64,000 bases of DNA, from the NCBI GenBank assembly GCA_022457155.1, contig JAJGOT010000033.1:386001-450000 (forward strand). The letters run 5' to 3'. Of this stretch, positions 12,474-24,302 are shown in pieces (within the stretch, counting starts at the first letter, position 1; each line of letters begins with the position of its first letter). The notes under the pieces are model-generated. The model made no database searches, had not been told where the DNA came from, and saw only the letters and a program-made list of their open reading frames with translations. The DNA comes from Cladopsammia gracilis (lineage: Eukaryota > Cnidaria > Anthozoa > Scleractinia > Dendrophylliidae). The position numbers and the translations under genes are program-made.

Positions 12474-12733
12474 AAGTTCCAAAAGATAGCCGGCGCCAGT
12501 GACAGTGACGTCAGAGACTCGACCATTTCTCTCTTTGGTGTTGTTTTGCAGGGAATGGCAAAAAAATGTATTAAAATGTTAAACACACGTGCAGAGGCAT
12601 TGTTTTTGCTCATTAAACCTATTGTCTTGTGCCGCTATCGCTGCCATTGTTTTCATGAGTGACTGAATTGTGATTGTGAGAGAGAAATGTTTGAGTCTCT
12701 GACACCACTTTCGCTGGCTATCTTTTGGAACTT
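12474..12733. mobile_element. palindromic MITE, imperfect long arms
   Basis: AAGTTCCAAAAGATAGCC at the left is inverted as GGCTATCTTTTGGAACTT at the right. Matching continues inward through the GTCAGAGACTC phrase and the ATTTCTCTC phrase for about 65 bases per arm with mismatches. No coding content. Confidence 0.8.
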
Positions 12734-13095
12734 CACGACATGTGAAAAACAGCACACAATGACACGAGTTTAGTTGACATATTTCTGACATTTTGATCTG
12801 TCGATGGAACCTAGCATGAAATTGAATTTATGATGCATAAATTGTTTTGGCATTTTGGGATGATAGCCAATCAGAGTTGTTACAATGTCAAGTGTCCCAA
12901 TCAGAGTGCAGTCCTCCGATCCTAGAGGATATGTGAACAAATGCAGTTACAGGGCCATCCTGTTCTGCATGAGGCAAAGGAAATCGAAGACGTCTGCACA
13001 CACGCCACTGCCAGCAAAGCTAGCAGTGAAACTAGCTGAGGTAAAATTGGAAAGAAAGCAATGTGTTTGCCCTTCTAGATATATTAATGAAAGAG
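12734..13095. other. no feature seen
   Basis: Short AT-rich stretch between a MITE and the Penelope-like remnant. The open frames here have no recognisable motif. Confidence 0.5.
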
Positions 13096-13214
13096 GAACC
13101 AATAAGTTTTCATTTTGACTGATATTTTGATCTCTCGGATGATTCAAAATAATAATATTAGTCTGTCGGATGTGATTGTCCGGGTTAGTGTAGTTCTGAA
13201 AACAACTGTTGTTG

Positions 13215-13270
13215 TTGACAGTGACTGACATTTCGACAACCTGAGCAGAAGTCATCTTCAGAGTCATGCG
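13215..13270 (-). ncRNA. candidate degenerate hammerhead ribozyme motif
   Basis: The minus strand reads CTGAAGA, then a 20-base segment ending GTC, then GAAATGTCAGTC, matching the order CUGANGA, stem II, GAAA, short stem III, GUC of minimal hammerheads. Penelope-like elements are known to carry such ribozymes. Stem II pairs poorly here, so this may be a decayed or coincidental motif. Confidence 0.25.
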
Positions 13271-13532
13271 AATTGTGAATCGTCAGTTGACGGTATATAC
13301 GTCTGGTTATTGCTGTCATTGGTCAGTTTAGCCATGATGTTATTGGCTGTAGATACTCAGTGATTGGTGCGTTTCGATCAGTGTATTGTTAGTGTAATTT
13401 CTGTTGTTGTATTGTTAGTCAAATTTGTGGGTGAGTTCAGTCTATTGTTTGCCTGTTCTGTTGACAAGTCGTTTGTAGGCCACAGGTAGCTGTTGGCATC
13501 TGTTCAGTGGTGTCTGTTCTAAGTTAGTAAAC

Positions 13533-13791
13533 ACGGGGGGTGACAACTCTAAGAAGGCCTGTTTCGGGAGAAAAACACAATTCTTCCAGGAATCTGAAGA
13601 TTTTGCCGGGAATCGGGAGACTCGAAAAATTTTCGGGGAAACATGAGATAATGTTGTTAAAATTTCGGGAAGTTTGAAATTTTTGCGTGAATGTCTCCGA
13701 AAAGATCGGGAAGATATTCCAAATTTTTGGGACAACTTTCAGTTCCACACAGTATTGCTCAAACAGCGTTTATTAGAGTTGTCACCCCCCG
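13533..13791. mobile_element. hAT-type MITE inserted in the Penelope-like ORF
   Basis: The termini GGGGGGTGACAACTCTAA and TTAGAGTTGTCACCCCCC are inverted. The 8-bp repeat TAGTAAAC flanks the element (13525-13532 and 13792-13799), as expected for hAT transposition. The interior is non-coding. Confidence 0.9.
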
Positions 13792-14186
13792 TAGTAAACC
13801 AACTTCCTAGAGTGAGTTGTTTGTAGTGGTTTGTACTGTAAGTTACAAATTTGGCAGAGTCCCAGTCAATTCTGTGATTCGTGTGTAAATGGTGTTCAGC
13901 AATGTGATTGTTGAGATCGCCATTTTTTGTTGCCCGTTTGTGTTCATTCAGTTGTATGTTCAGATTTCTGCCAGTCTCACCGATGTAAGGGGCCTGGCAG
14001 TCACAGCATTTGATCTTGTATACTGCTCCTTGTCTGTCGTTAGGTTCATCCTTGTCTTTAACGTTTGTTAGAAGTTGTTGTAAAGTAGGAATCGGTTTGT
14101 GAGCGACACAGATGTTGTAAGGTTGTAAGATCCGTGCAATTGTCACAGAAGTGCCCTTGATGTAGGGATGTCGATGTAGGGTATTC

Positions 14187-14520
14187 CGAGAGTATTGCAT
14201 GGATCTTACAATCTTACAACAACCGTGTCGCTCACAAACCAACAACAGGGTTTTCAACAGTTTTGTAAAGTGGCGGACATATTTCTGAAAGCACCGGATG
14301 TGGAATGGTGCTTTGGTACTTTGGTATCAAAGTACCGGACGTGGAATGGAAAATGACCGGACAAAACGTCCAGCCTCCGGCCTCAAACGAAAACCCTGCA
14401 ACAACTACTTTACGACAACTTCTAAAAAGAGTTAAAGACAAGGATGAACTGAACAACGGACAAGGAGCAGTGTACAAGATCAAATGCTGCAATTGCCAGG
14501 CCTTTTACATCAGTGAGATG
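14187..14520 (+). mobile_element. second Penelope-like fragment, head-to-head with the first
   Basis: Plus-strand sequence repeats the same protein segment as the minus copy (QGAVYKIKCCNCQAFYIS at 14462-14515), preceded by a DKDELNN segment. The joint near 14155-14187 is an inverted repeat of about 33 bases. The copy is cut by a MITE at 14246-14398 and ends soon after the GIY-YIG start, so it is non-functional. Confidence 0.75.
14246..14398. mobile_element. CAGGG-type MITE inside the Penelope-like fragment
   Basis: Terminal CAGGGTTTTC is inverted as GAAAACCCTG, flanked on both sides by CAACAA (14240-14245, 14399-14404). CAGGG termini are frequent in hAT elements, though the visible duplication is six bases. 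The interior includes the phrase GGACGTGGAATGGAAAATGACC. Confidence 0.8.
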
Positions 14521-14689
14521 GCTATCAGCAGCATAACATAATTTCTTTCACTTTCCTTTTTGTCTTAACAATTGACTTTTCTGATAAATTGAGACCTTCT
14601 TGTTACATGTACTGATCAGAGATACGGAGACTCTAGACCTGTATAAAATCAGTGTGATGATGGTTATCTAGAGCATGTGAACAGGGTTT

Positions 14690-14746
14690 GAGAAGTCGTT
14701 CTCATACTCAATCTCGTACGTATTTGTAGTCCAATCTAAAATGTCC
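14690..14746. mobile_element. partial copy of the 57472 MITE family
   Basis: The phrases GTCGTTCTCATACTCAATCT and GTAGTCCAATCTAAA match the right arm of the element at 57472-57991. Only one end is present. Confidence 0.55.
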
Positions 14747-14780
14747 ATAATATTTACGAGGTGGTACACTGTTTCACTTA

Positions 14781-15120
14781 GGCCTGGTTTAAACGTTGCA
14801 TTTCAAACGTGCCGAATCTAATTCAGGAATTAAATGCACGAGAAGTTCGATGTTTAACTAAAATTAAATTTGACAATGTGACTTCTGCCGCATCTTCGAC
14901 TGACCAGTTATATATTTGCATGTGCCAAATCAAATAATTTTTTAAATTATGCTTTTACCCACGATTGTAAAATTTTTTTGCTAACTTATAAAAACTCGCT
15001 CATGAATTCAATGCCACTCTATTAAATTCGATGTCTACAGTAAATCAAATGTCAAATTTAATTATTTGACTCGACCCAAAGGTGATTCATCACATTGAAA
15101 TGCGACGTTTAAATCGGCCC
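14781..15120. mobile_element. Harbinger-type MITE with TTA target duplication
   Basis: Left end GGCCTGGTTTAAACGTTGCA and right end TGCGACGTTTAAATCGGCCC are inverted with few mismatches. TTA flanks both sides (14778-14780, 15121-15123), the duplication type of PIF/Harbinger elements. No coding sequence. Confidence 0.85.
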
Positions 15121-15123
15121 TTA

Positions 15124-16350
15124 GGTCTGTGATAAAGACATCCATCTCTGATTTTTTTTTTTCATAATTTATGGCACTGAAAAAGAAAACTGACAAGGAC
15201 GACTCAACAACAAGAAACTAGTTTTGGAATGCAGATAGCATAAATGAAAAACAAACACCTCCAAACAGGGCATCAGAGGGAAACAACATTATCTTCGCGC
15301 CTCAAACCACACGTTTGGTAGTTTAACACCTTTAATTACAACGTTTTAACCACTGTAAATGAGCCACAAACAGAGGCTACAACGAGGAAGCAGCGAATGT
15401 TAACGTTAGCACTGGATATTAGATGCAGTTTCAGTCGAGTGTGATTTCGAAACACAAATTATTTTTCACATAAGCTTAAGCTTACTCAATTCAAGTTTAG
15501 ACTTGCTTTAAACGTTCTTTAAATACCATATGACTGCAACTGTGTTCGGAAATAAATGTAAAGGCCTTGCTACATTTCATGTCATTCAAATGTTTTAATC
15601 AAAGAGACTTCAAATTTGTACGAGTACCGCACGACATTCACCCTGGATCCAGAGGTCCGTTCTCTGAATATCATGAGTAAAATTAACCGCATAAACGGTT
15701 AGAAGAACGGCGCGTTGCGCCTCGTTGTCGCGGCTTCGCCGCTCAAACTCGCCGTTTTCACTAAAAAATAAAAACCTCTGGCACCCAGGGTACACGACAT
15801 TCGAAGCGGAAGGAAAGCGATGAAAATCGATAAGTTTAATACTCGCGGATGAACACAATGATTAACCTCTTCATTTACACGGCCAAAACAGATTACAAAA
15901 CTTGAAGCAAAACCAGAGCAGTTTTTGAAGCTTATTCTGAAAATACCTAGATCAAGCTTTAAAAGTTATCAAGTCGGAAGTGATCGCAAGTGTGCGATTC
16001 AGCCTAAAACAGCAAGCGGCGCGACTTCAAGCAAGAATTCAGACGGAACATAATTGCCCTTGGAACAAACAGCACCGAGTCACAAGAAATTTAAACTTAA
16101 ACAAATTTGGCTACGGCATACCTTTTAAAATTCCTGTACCTAACTCCCGAGAAGCACCAGGGTTAAACCAACATTGATTTTATGCCCTTCCTGGAAGGTA
16201 GAGTTGCTTGCAACTCGACACGGATGAAAAGCGGAATATATCATGTATCATACGACATCTGCCTATGACGTCAAACTACGTTGCCAAGATCCCTGGGAAG
16301 CTGGGTCCGCAAAATACATGTAGGTCCGTTGTGCGTACAAGCAAAAGCGG
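15124..16350. other. intergenic, repeat fragments only
   Basis: At 15745-15795 a phrase with AATAAAAACCTCTGGCACCC is the inverse of one at 36430-36475, marking a dispersed repeat family. No exon with supporting splice sites was recognised. Confidence 0.5.

Positions 16351-16405
<55 letters not shown>
16351..16405. repeat. (TTTA)n microsatellite
   Basis: About thirteen uninterrupted tandem TTTA units. Confidence 0.95.
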
Positions 16406-17806
16406 GCTTAGACTTTCTCCAAATCCCTCATTTTTTTTTCTCTGCAACGATGCTCAAGGACAAAATACAAAGTAGGAAGCGAAATTTGATTAGTTTTTCA
16501 GTTTCTCTGGGTCAATAAGAGTATAGACCATGAAAATGACGTAATAGGTAACGCAACGCGGTGAGTTTTGTCAAACTTTTGACGCTGTGGGTTCTTCAAA
16601 CAGTGAAAAATGCTACAATTAAAACTGGAATTCTTCAGTGAGAAGAATGCTGAGGCCCCATGAGGGGGCTCTGAGTATCCCGTATCCCATTAATTTTTGA
16701 CCTGAATATCCCGTATCTCGTTAATTCCTGTGGTTTACATCCCTATAATAAAACACGAAAAAAGCAAGTGACACACTCGTACTACCAAGGAGGATGCAAG
16801 TATCCCTTTAAGCGCCAGCTCCACACAACACATGTGGTAGCTGTTGGGCCGTCCTCCCACGGCATGCGTATAATGCATGCCAGTTACTACTGATGACGTC
16901 ATTGCGCGTAATATGTTTGGGTTGGGGCTTTCCACAAGTTGCTCGGCAACGTTTTAGCAACTTTTCGTAAGACTATTTATGAATTTCCTGTGAAAAAGAG
17001 GCCAGATCTTCCCTGCCCCCTGGGGCAGATGCATGAGCTGGCTGCTTGGTCGGCGGTTTTTGTTAAGAAAATTCAAAATGGCGGAAGAAGATTCACACTC
17101 AAGTGACTCAAGTGTCTCAGGCAGTCTCAGGTGAAGAAGGTCATTGTTAAAAAAAGTTAAAAATCATAATTTAATTTTTTTTTTAATAAAAAAGCAACTT
17201 TCTGAATTTTTGGAGCAACTTTTGAGCAACTTTTTGAGAAATTTCGAGCAACTTGTGGAAAGCCCTAGTTTGGGTACTAGATAACATAAAACACATTTTC
17301 CAGGGGCGTTCCGTTCTTTAGAGTAGAAATTGCGTGCAAATAACATTTCAAGGATTGTCAGTAATGTTTATCAGAAGCTTATCACGTATCTGTTATGAGC
17401 TTCTGTGTTTATTGATGGCGTGTTCTTATGTAACATCTTGTTGGAAAGTACTGGCAAAGTACTTAAATGACAGAATTGCTTAAGGAGTGAATTGTCTTCG
17501 AAGCAAGAAGACAATCATTGTGTATCACTACAACTATTTCACCTGTACACCAGTTGGGTGGACGCACAATAATCAAGTGCTTACGTCATGCACTTGTATC
17601 CCATCCAGGGGAGAGTAATGGATGCAGTTGCCGAGGGTTTGCTGTGTTAGGTGTTGTGTTTCAGTCGTAGAAAAGGAAAGCTGCTTCCCTTGGGCGCCTT
17701 GACTTCCTTCCTGATCTTGTGGTGGAAGCCCTAGCATCTAGCTGAATATGTTCCTCTTCCATTTCTGATACCTCAATTGACAATTCTTCCGCAGTCTCCC
17801 TGGCGG

Positions 17807-19463
17807 TCAGTGCTGTGGATCTCCATAATCCAAGCACTGAATCACATAACTGTAGTATTCTTCTTCATTGAATACAATAAGGTCGTCTTCAAAAGTAGGA
17901 CTCGAGACTTCCACCAAAATGCCATTCATATCTATTGTATACACTACTTGTGAATCATGAAAATGGAAGGGCAACAATAATTCTTTTGTGTAAATAGCGA
18001 CTTTAAACTGCCTTTCCGAAGGAGATACGTCCTTTGTGCATCTACCCACTTAAACATCTTAAACTTAAATAGAAATTTAATATCAATTCATACGCAACAG
18101 TTGAACCCAACAACCTTTCATCTCTACATTAACAACGATGAATACAATCTGGAGAAGGTTAAATCCAAAACACTGTATCGCATTTTGGTCTCGAAAATTG
18201 CAAAAAATCCAACATCGGTCAAAAAATATGAAGAAACCTATAACACTGATTGTTTTCAACTAAATTGGAAGGCTATATTCCTTTTACCTATTCAAATAAC
18301 CTTGAGCACTAAACTGCGCGAATTTCAATACAAAATATTAAATAGGATCATGTATACAAATGATATGCTTTACAAGTTTAAAAAATTAAAGTCGAATCTC
18401 CTTTGTGCTATTGGTGCAAAACAGATATCGAAACTCTTGAACACTTTCTTTTCCAATGCCCAAGAGTTAGACTATTTTGGAATGAAGTGGAAATGATAAT
18501 GTAAAGATAAATTAAAGCTTACCAAGCGTTTAGAAATTAGAGATGTTATTTTTGGAATTGATAATCTAGAAAGTAATAGCAAATTAATTAACTATATTAT
18601 CTTGGAAAGCAAATATCTCCTTTACTTCTGTTTACAAACTTAGTAACAAGATTTTAACTCCACAATTATTACTCGAGCGAATTAAAAATACACACCAAAT
18701 AGAATACTCCATGGCGAGCGAGAGAAATAACCTTAGTTATCACTATCAAAAGTGGGAGCCCTTAATCGCTCTTATTTCTTCTTAGATTTTTGTCATCAAA
18801 TATATCATTTTTTATCTCAACTCAAGCCGCTTTAATCATAAATTATACTACTTTAAGCAGTTTTTCGTACATTTGTCATTTTTGTGTTTTTAGTTTCTTT
18901 CTCTTTCATGTACTTAGATTGTGTAAATGTGTTTAAATGTTAGTATTCGTACAAATGTGATATAGACAAAAATAAATAAAATACAAAAAAAAATCTACCC
19001 ACGTGGGGCTTGTGGGAGTAACGTTGGCTGATAGCCAGGCTTGATGACCACAAAGAATTGCTTTCTAAATAAGGGAGGAACTGAAGAATCTTCCACACTT
19101 TGTTGATTGGTTGTTTCTTAATGTTTAAAGTCTACAGGTCGAGACTGAGTTGGTTTTTCGACATAACAGTTGATTGGCAAGGTGCCGGGTTATCCTTGGT
19201 TGACTTGTTCCCCACGGTAACTTGTCGTACACTTTGGCCAAATTTCTCCCGCCATTTTCTCGTCAAATTCTCAGCCAGCTGCAGCGTGGTGATTGCGCTG
19301 TTTGGTGATGACTTTGGCATTGCGGGGAGCCTTGAAAAAGGAAGAAATCCCTCCTGTTTTGTGTAATGTGACTTGGAGCTGGTAAAGTAATTGAAGCCAC
19401 ACTTGGTACTTCGCTTTAAATGTTCTCTTAATGGGTTAAAGAAAGTCTGTGAGTTCTGCAGAA
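17807..19463 (-). pseudogene. unrecognised coding exon disrupted by LINE and a stop
   Basis: Minus strand. A strong acceptor (pyrimidine-rich tract then CATTCCAG) precedes 19463, after which the frame stays open to a TAG at 19132-19134. In the same frame it continues past the stop (INKVWKILQFLPYLESNSLW) to the LINE insertion at 19003. Beyond the LINE, from 18049, the frame resumes (GRCTKDVSPSERQFKVAIYT, later EEEYYSYVIQCLDYGDPQH) and ends in TGA at 17807. The long open frame, acidic C-terminal region and acceptor suggest a real gene recently broken, or one using an extra intron to skip the TAG. I do not recognise the family. Confidence 0.5.
18050..18993 (+). mobile_element. 5'-truncated L1-like LINE with target-site duplication
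   Basis: Plus-strand translation of 18101-18486 gives an L1-clade C-terminal tail: KLREFQYKILNRIMYTNDML, then after a frameshift near 18396 a Cys-rich TDIETLEHFLFQCPRV block, the zinc-knuckle region after the reverse transcriptase. A further C-terminal segment runs to about 18785. The element ends in an A-rich tail. Target duplication TCTACCCAC lies at 18041-18049 and 18994-19002. It is inactive. Confidence 0.85.
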
Positions 19464-19771
19464 CTGGAATGAGAAAGAAATGGAAAGAGCCCTGTAGATA
19501 CTGGTAGATATTGTCAATATTTGATGGACAAATACAAATACATTTGCAAGTATTTTTTTCACTTTTTGCGGCTTCTAAATTGATTGATGAACCTATTTTA
19601 TTCTTTTAAAAAAATGACAACTTTGATGTTCGATATCCCGGAATCATCTTTTTTAAATATCCCGTATCCCGTTAATTTTCCCCCAAATATCCCGTATCCC
19701 GATAATTTTTTACCTATTGTAAATATCTTGTATCCCGACAACCCCTAAAAGGGCGGTCTCAATGCTCTCTC

Positions 19772-22402
19772 GTCAGTTAAATTTAGTTTACATCAGCTTT
19801 ACTTGCCTGGAATTAAGTGCGAAGGAAAAAGGACAAACAACTTGTCGTAGTTTCCTGGGAAAATCCATTAACGGCGGAATCAGTCGCCGGGAGCCCGAAA
19901 GAACTAAAACTGAGATGAAAACAACTTGGAGCAAAGATTCATCTAATTATTCGAAGACATTTCAAATTTGAAGAAGGTTAGCTTTGAAAATTGTGCCTAG
20001 TAATTTTATATTTGACTTTGTGTGAGGTTATTGTGCTCTATTAGTGCGATTATCGCCGAGCGCGATTCTCTAAAATTTGCTGAATAACGGCTCTTTGTTG
20101 TGCTGTGTTATATTAAAAGATTCTAGCGATGATTTAAGCTAAAGAGAATTTTTGTGTGAGCCTTTTTCGTTACATAATTTACTCACATAAAAGTTAAGGC
20201 TTTATAATTATTTCCCACGCAAAAACATTTTGCAGCAGTTTGTCAGTGTTAGGATGTTTATCTTTATTTTCTAAAATGATTCCCACAAACTCGTTCGCGC
20301 GGCGCTCGCAGTTATTTATGTTTGTTATTGTAAAAAAAAAACAACAAATTGACCGCATTTTTCCATAGTCTGTACTCTTACTGACCATAGAAATGACGCC
20401 ATAAAATGTTATAAAATGCATAAAGGGGAGGGGAAGCAGTAAAGTTTATTGCCGATGCTTCAAAATGCCTGTGTTTTAGTAGACTGCACTGGACAGTCTC
20501 TTCTTATTTTTCTTCCAGTTTAAGATAGTAACTACTTGTAGATGATGATCGCAAGTCTTTTGTTGTTTCTTTGGGGGTGGTTTCCGATCAATGTTAGGCA
20601 AAAAGCTACCACAAAGCAAAGAAGTGCTAATGTAAGTGATCATAAAAAGTATCGGAAGTATATTCAACGAGGAACCATCTTGTTTAGGGGTAGGGGACTA
20701 TGTAAGGTCAGAGCCCATGGGCTCCTGGTAAGGTACCACCTATCTGATGAGCCTACCAGACACAATTTAGTGGCCTAAATATTTGACATGAGACTTAAAT
20801 GAGATATTTAGTGGGCATGAAGCTTGCATTGGTAGAAAAATGCCGTTCAAAAGCTATACTGACTCTCCAAGAAACAACAAATAGACATTATTTCATTTTT
20901 TTACAATTTTGATATTTTTTCAAACTCACGATAACATCCCATACAAATCCTTATGTTTTTATTGTTGAGGATTCATCTTGTGAGCCTGGGCTCCCTGTGG
21001 GACCAGTGGACAATTTCGTACCCTCGCCAACTGCTATATAACTCGTATTCACGAGTTACTATTAATCAAAGGCTCCTATATGAGCGAACTTGCGAATACA
21101 AAACAACCTTCGGATCCTCCCTTCTCCTACACGATTTGCTCCACTGAGCCTTCCCACCCGCTGCGTCTAATTTTACACCCTGCCCTCCCTTCAACACCGT
21201 CCCCATGGGGAAGGCAACTATAGCCTATCTCATTTGGAACGGGCAAAATATACGCGTATGCCTTATGTTCTGGTCAGCGAAATTACCAAGAAAAGTTTAT
21301 AGCCGATAGATGGAATTAATGAAGGAAGGAAGATATGAGTGAAAATTTGCATATTTGTCGATCTGCTGTAACTCGTTGAACACTTCGTGTATTCACGAGT
21401 TTTAAGTTAAAAAACTCGTTTAACTCGTTTAACACGTTTTAACTCGTTTTTCTCTTTTTTAAAAAGGAACCTTTTCCAGTGTCTATTGACAGTAAATAGA
21501 AGGTGCGTACGCGCAGGTTAGTTGTTTTTAATCAATCAACTACCTTATTTCCAATCACACACACTGCACAGACAAAATCATAGAAGAATAGAAATCTAAC
21601 AATTATATATATCGCCTTGCAATTAAAAAATCTTTCTTTCTTTCTTGGACTGAACGGAAAATCGACATCTCAAAAACATAGCAATACCACTATTTTTTGC
21701 ATTTTTATTTCAGCATGCGGCATGATCCAAAGTAACTCTACACCATTTCAGGACTATTAGGGATATTCGCTTTAGAGTACTCACAGCAAACTGGTAAGAG
21801 CGTTTCTTTTATTTTCTGAAAGTTCTTATTTTAGAGCATATGTACAAAGCAGAGCTTAGTCCACATCCATCGTTTTTGAGAGAGAAGAAAAAGGACCTGG
21901 GTACGACGACTTGTCCACGGTAAATGTCGTAAATAAGCTTCAAAGGCGACTAAAACGTCCGTTCAAAGGTCCAATTAATCCGTCATATCTGATTAAGTTC
22001 CGTTTCACCTGCTTTACTCTCACTATAGTGGCATGTTTTCGTCACTTTTAGTCTTCCTCTCACAGAATATAAACCGGCTAAGAAATTTATCGCGATCGTG
22101 CATTAAAAAGGTCTTAACTTGCGCTTCTCTTTTCACGGCAACTCAGAGATTTACGCGATTACTGGATGGGACCGGCCTAGCCAGCTTTCTTCTATTAATC
22201 TTTGGCGACGTTCTTTCTTTCTGAGGTATCAGTGAGCGTCAAATGTTATGAACAGTAAATTCGCTTAGGTCTCGTAGATCGCGAAACGGGTAATGTTCAG
22301 AGTGAATTGGTTTGCATGCGTTGCTCACACTGATGCGCTCCGAATACGTTTGAGAAGAAAAAGATGTTTTTGGCTCTAGCGAGAGACGCAGTCAACGCAA
22401 AT
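19772..22402. other. intergenic, no gene recognised
   Basis: Contains a cluster of AACTCGT phrases at 21370-21450 (at least four in a short run with variants) and AT-rich sequence. Open frames here lack motifs and splice support. Confidence 0.5.
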
Positions 22403-22561
22403 TAGACTACGAGCAGTCCCTATTTCCCAGCTTCGTCCATCGAGAGAGAAACAAGAAAACATTGGCGAGCGGAAAATGGCCGCGTAAAAACTGCTCCCCC
22501 TATAGTGTTTGCGCGGCCATTTTCTGCTCGCTAATGGGAAAGAGGGACTTCTCGCAGTCTA
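22403..22561. mobile_element. hAT-type MITE with 8-bp duplication
   Basis: Termini TAGACTACGAGCAGTCCCT and AGGGACTTCTCGCAGTCTA are inverted with two mismatches. ACGCAAAT flanks both sides (22395-22402, 22562-22569). The interior has an inner inverted pair around AAAATGGCCGCG. Confidence 0.92.
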
Positions 22562-22569
22562 ACGCAAAT

Positions 22570-24186
22570 CACTGTCAAATACTAACTTAATGCAAACTTC
22601 AGAGCGTTGGATCGACAAACACTGACTCGCAAGTAGGCGCAAGCTATTCGCAAGTTTTGTAAGAAAAAAAGCCATTTTATTTCAGCGTTGTGTGGGCGCG
22701 TCCAATCTGAACTATGTTATTATGAGGAACTTGCGGACAGACCAAACGATGAAAATTTTGTGTCGAGTTGCGCGCGAATTTGAGCTCAGTCAAAGTAGTT
22801 ACACGTGATTAAAAGTTAACTCGCTAATACGTGCAAGTGATAACCAAACTAAATCGTTTTGTAGACGTAACTATATTTCAATTTGCGGTTTATACAGGCT
22901 CGCTTCAAGTTGCGACTCTCGGTCTTCAATTAGTTTCAGAAAACGTCACCAACTCAGCGATAACAGTGAGGATTTCTGATTACCAGTCAATAACTTAAAA
23001 ATAATAATTTCCCCTTAGTCCTGCTTATTTTGATATTTTAACCTCGCAGGAAGTCTTTTCCTGTTTATCTGAGATAAAACGAAAGTTAGTCAAATTGAAA
23101 AGATGCACAGCAGGAAATTTGATTAAGATATACGGCCACATTTTGAGGTGTTTGTTACTGAAGTGAAGAAGAGACAAGTATGAGAACGTAACGACTAAAA
23201 ATATAGTGCATAAAAAATGAAAAGGAAGAATAGTATAATGAAACTTATGTGATACCTAAATAGAGTTATTTCTTTACCTCTAAGCAAAATTAATTATCTC
23301 TCAGTAGTTTATATATATGGCTCTATTCGACACTATTTTGAAACTGTGTAGATGCTATCATAAACTGCGACCATTCAAACACAAAATTTGAGTCGTACCA
23401 TGCTGTAGTGCTCAGTAACGGCTTTAAAGTTGCTGAATTTGTAAAATAAAATTGTTTTCCAGTTTTTAACGTTTACTTAGTACTTTTAGTAGCAAAGAAC
23501 CACAAGCAATGTTTGTCATGAAAGATTCGCAAAAGAAGAAGACATAATCAAGACCGATCGACAGGTGTGCCGACTTCCTTTGCTTAATGGTTTTAATTTT
23601 TCAATCGTGAATTTCACTTCAATAACTAAACTGTCACCGCTTCTGAAAGCAGGTGTTTTGGGTATTTCTCATAATGTTGCATTAAATGTCTTTGGTTTAT
23701 GACCACGAACCCAAGCTTCGGTATCTTATATTAAGCGACGTCTCATTAGTATCTTTTGTTGGAAAGCTCCTAAATATCATCTGTTTATACAAGAAAAATC
23801 ACCCTCTCTCCGTTAGTTGTATTTATTTAATTCATATAAATTGCTGGGAATATAATTGAGGTTTTGGAGGTTTGAATGAGGATCGTGACCAATGATAAAG
23901 TCGTTAAGAATCGGTTTTATAGATCTTTGCGCTTTTATGGCTAAAGATCTGAAAGATAGACCAGAGTCATGACTTATTTATCCAATGACGTTTCTAGACG
24001 TCTTCGTGAATGGCCAATAAAGTTACCGTTTTGGGATTCTCAATGACCCTTAATGGACAAATTCTGGACATCTGCGTCTTAATTGAAAGTGAAATTTCCA
24101 CCCCAAAGTTCAATTTGACGAACCTTAATGAATAAAAAGGGGATTTCGGGCGGAAACATTTCTGCACTAATTGAAAACCTAAGAGA
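22570..24186. other. upstream region of the SAA-like gene
   Basis: AT-rich and non-coding as far as can be read. Two kappaB-like phrases lie near the gene: GAAATTTCC at about 24091 and GGGGATTTCG at 24139-24148. Their function is untested. Confidence 0.4.
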
Positions 24187-24192
24187 TATAAA
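24187..24192 (+). promoter_or_regulatory. TATA box of the SAA-like gene
   Basis: TATAAA within GATATAAATT, about 115 bases before the start codon and with no intervening ATG that opens a long frame. A pyrimidine-containing initiator-like region follows near 24215. Confidence 0.55.
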
Positions 24193-24302
24193 TTGATGAA
24201 CTTGAAAACAGGTTATCCTTTAGCTGAAAGCAAAGCAAGCTGAACGTCAAGAATTGCCTCTTCGTCGTTCCAAGTGTTGAAGGTCAGGTTCTTTAAGGTA
24301 TC

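Larger units (their letters stand above)
13096..14186 (-). mobile_element. Penelope-like element fragment with GIY-YIG endonuclease
   Basis: Minus-strand translation of 13800-14186 gives the C-terminal GIY-YIG endonuclease domain of Penelope-like retroelements: GAVYKIKCCDCQAPYIGETG, then an NEHKRATKNGD segment and an HHLHTNHRIDW segment. The frame is cut by a hAT-type MITE at 13533-13791 and resumes on the far side (ending near 13442). The 3' part (13096-13440) matches the non-coding tail expected for such elements and holds a hammerhead-like motif. The reverse transcriptase is absent, so this is a 5'-truncated dead copy. Confidence 0.8.
16637..19771. mobile_element. possible large element bounded by ATCCCGTATCCCG repeats
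   Basis: The left border (16641-16730) carries AGAATGCTGAGGCC followed by repeated ATCCCGTATCCCATTAAT phrases. The right border (19627-19771) carries the inverted arrangement ending GGTCTCAATGCTCT. The interior holds the disrupted minus-strand ORF and a LINE insertion. It could be a transposon with a captured or own gene, or two flanking repeat copies around a host exon. Confidence 0.4.

Noticed and set aside
13442..13748. Minus-strand open frames of 74-97 codons
   Set aside because: Mostly sequence of the hAT-type MITE read through into the Penelope-like tail.
17078..17130. Candidate first exon (MAEEDSHSSDSSVSGSL, then GT donor)
   Set aside because: Good start context but no downstream exon was found, and it lies within a repeat-bounded region.
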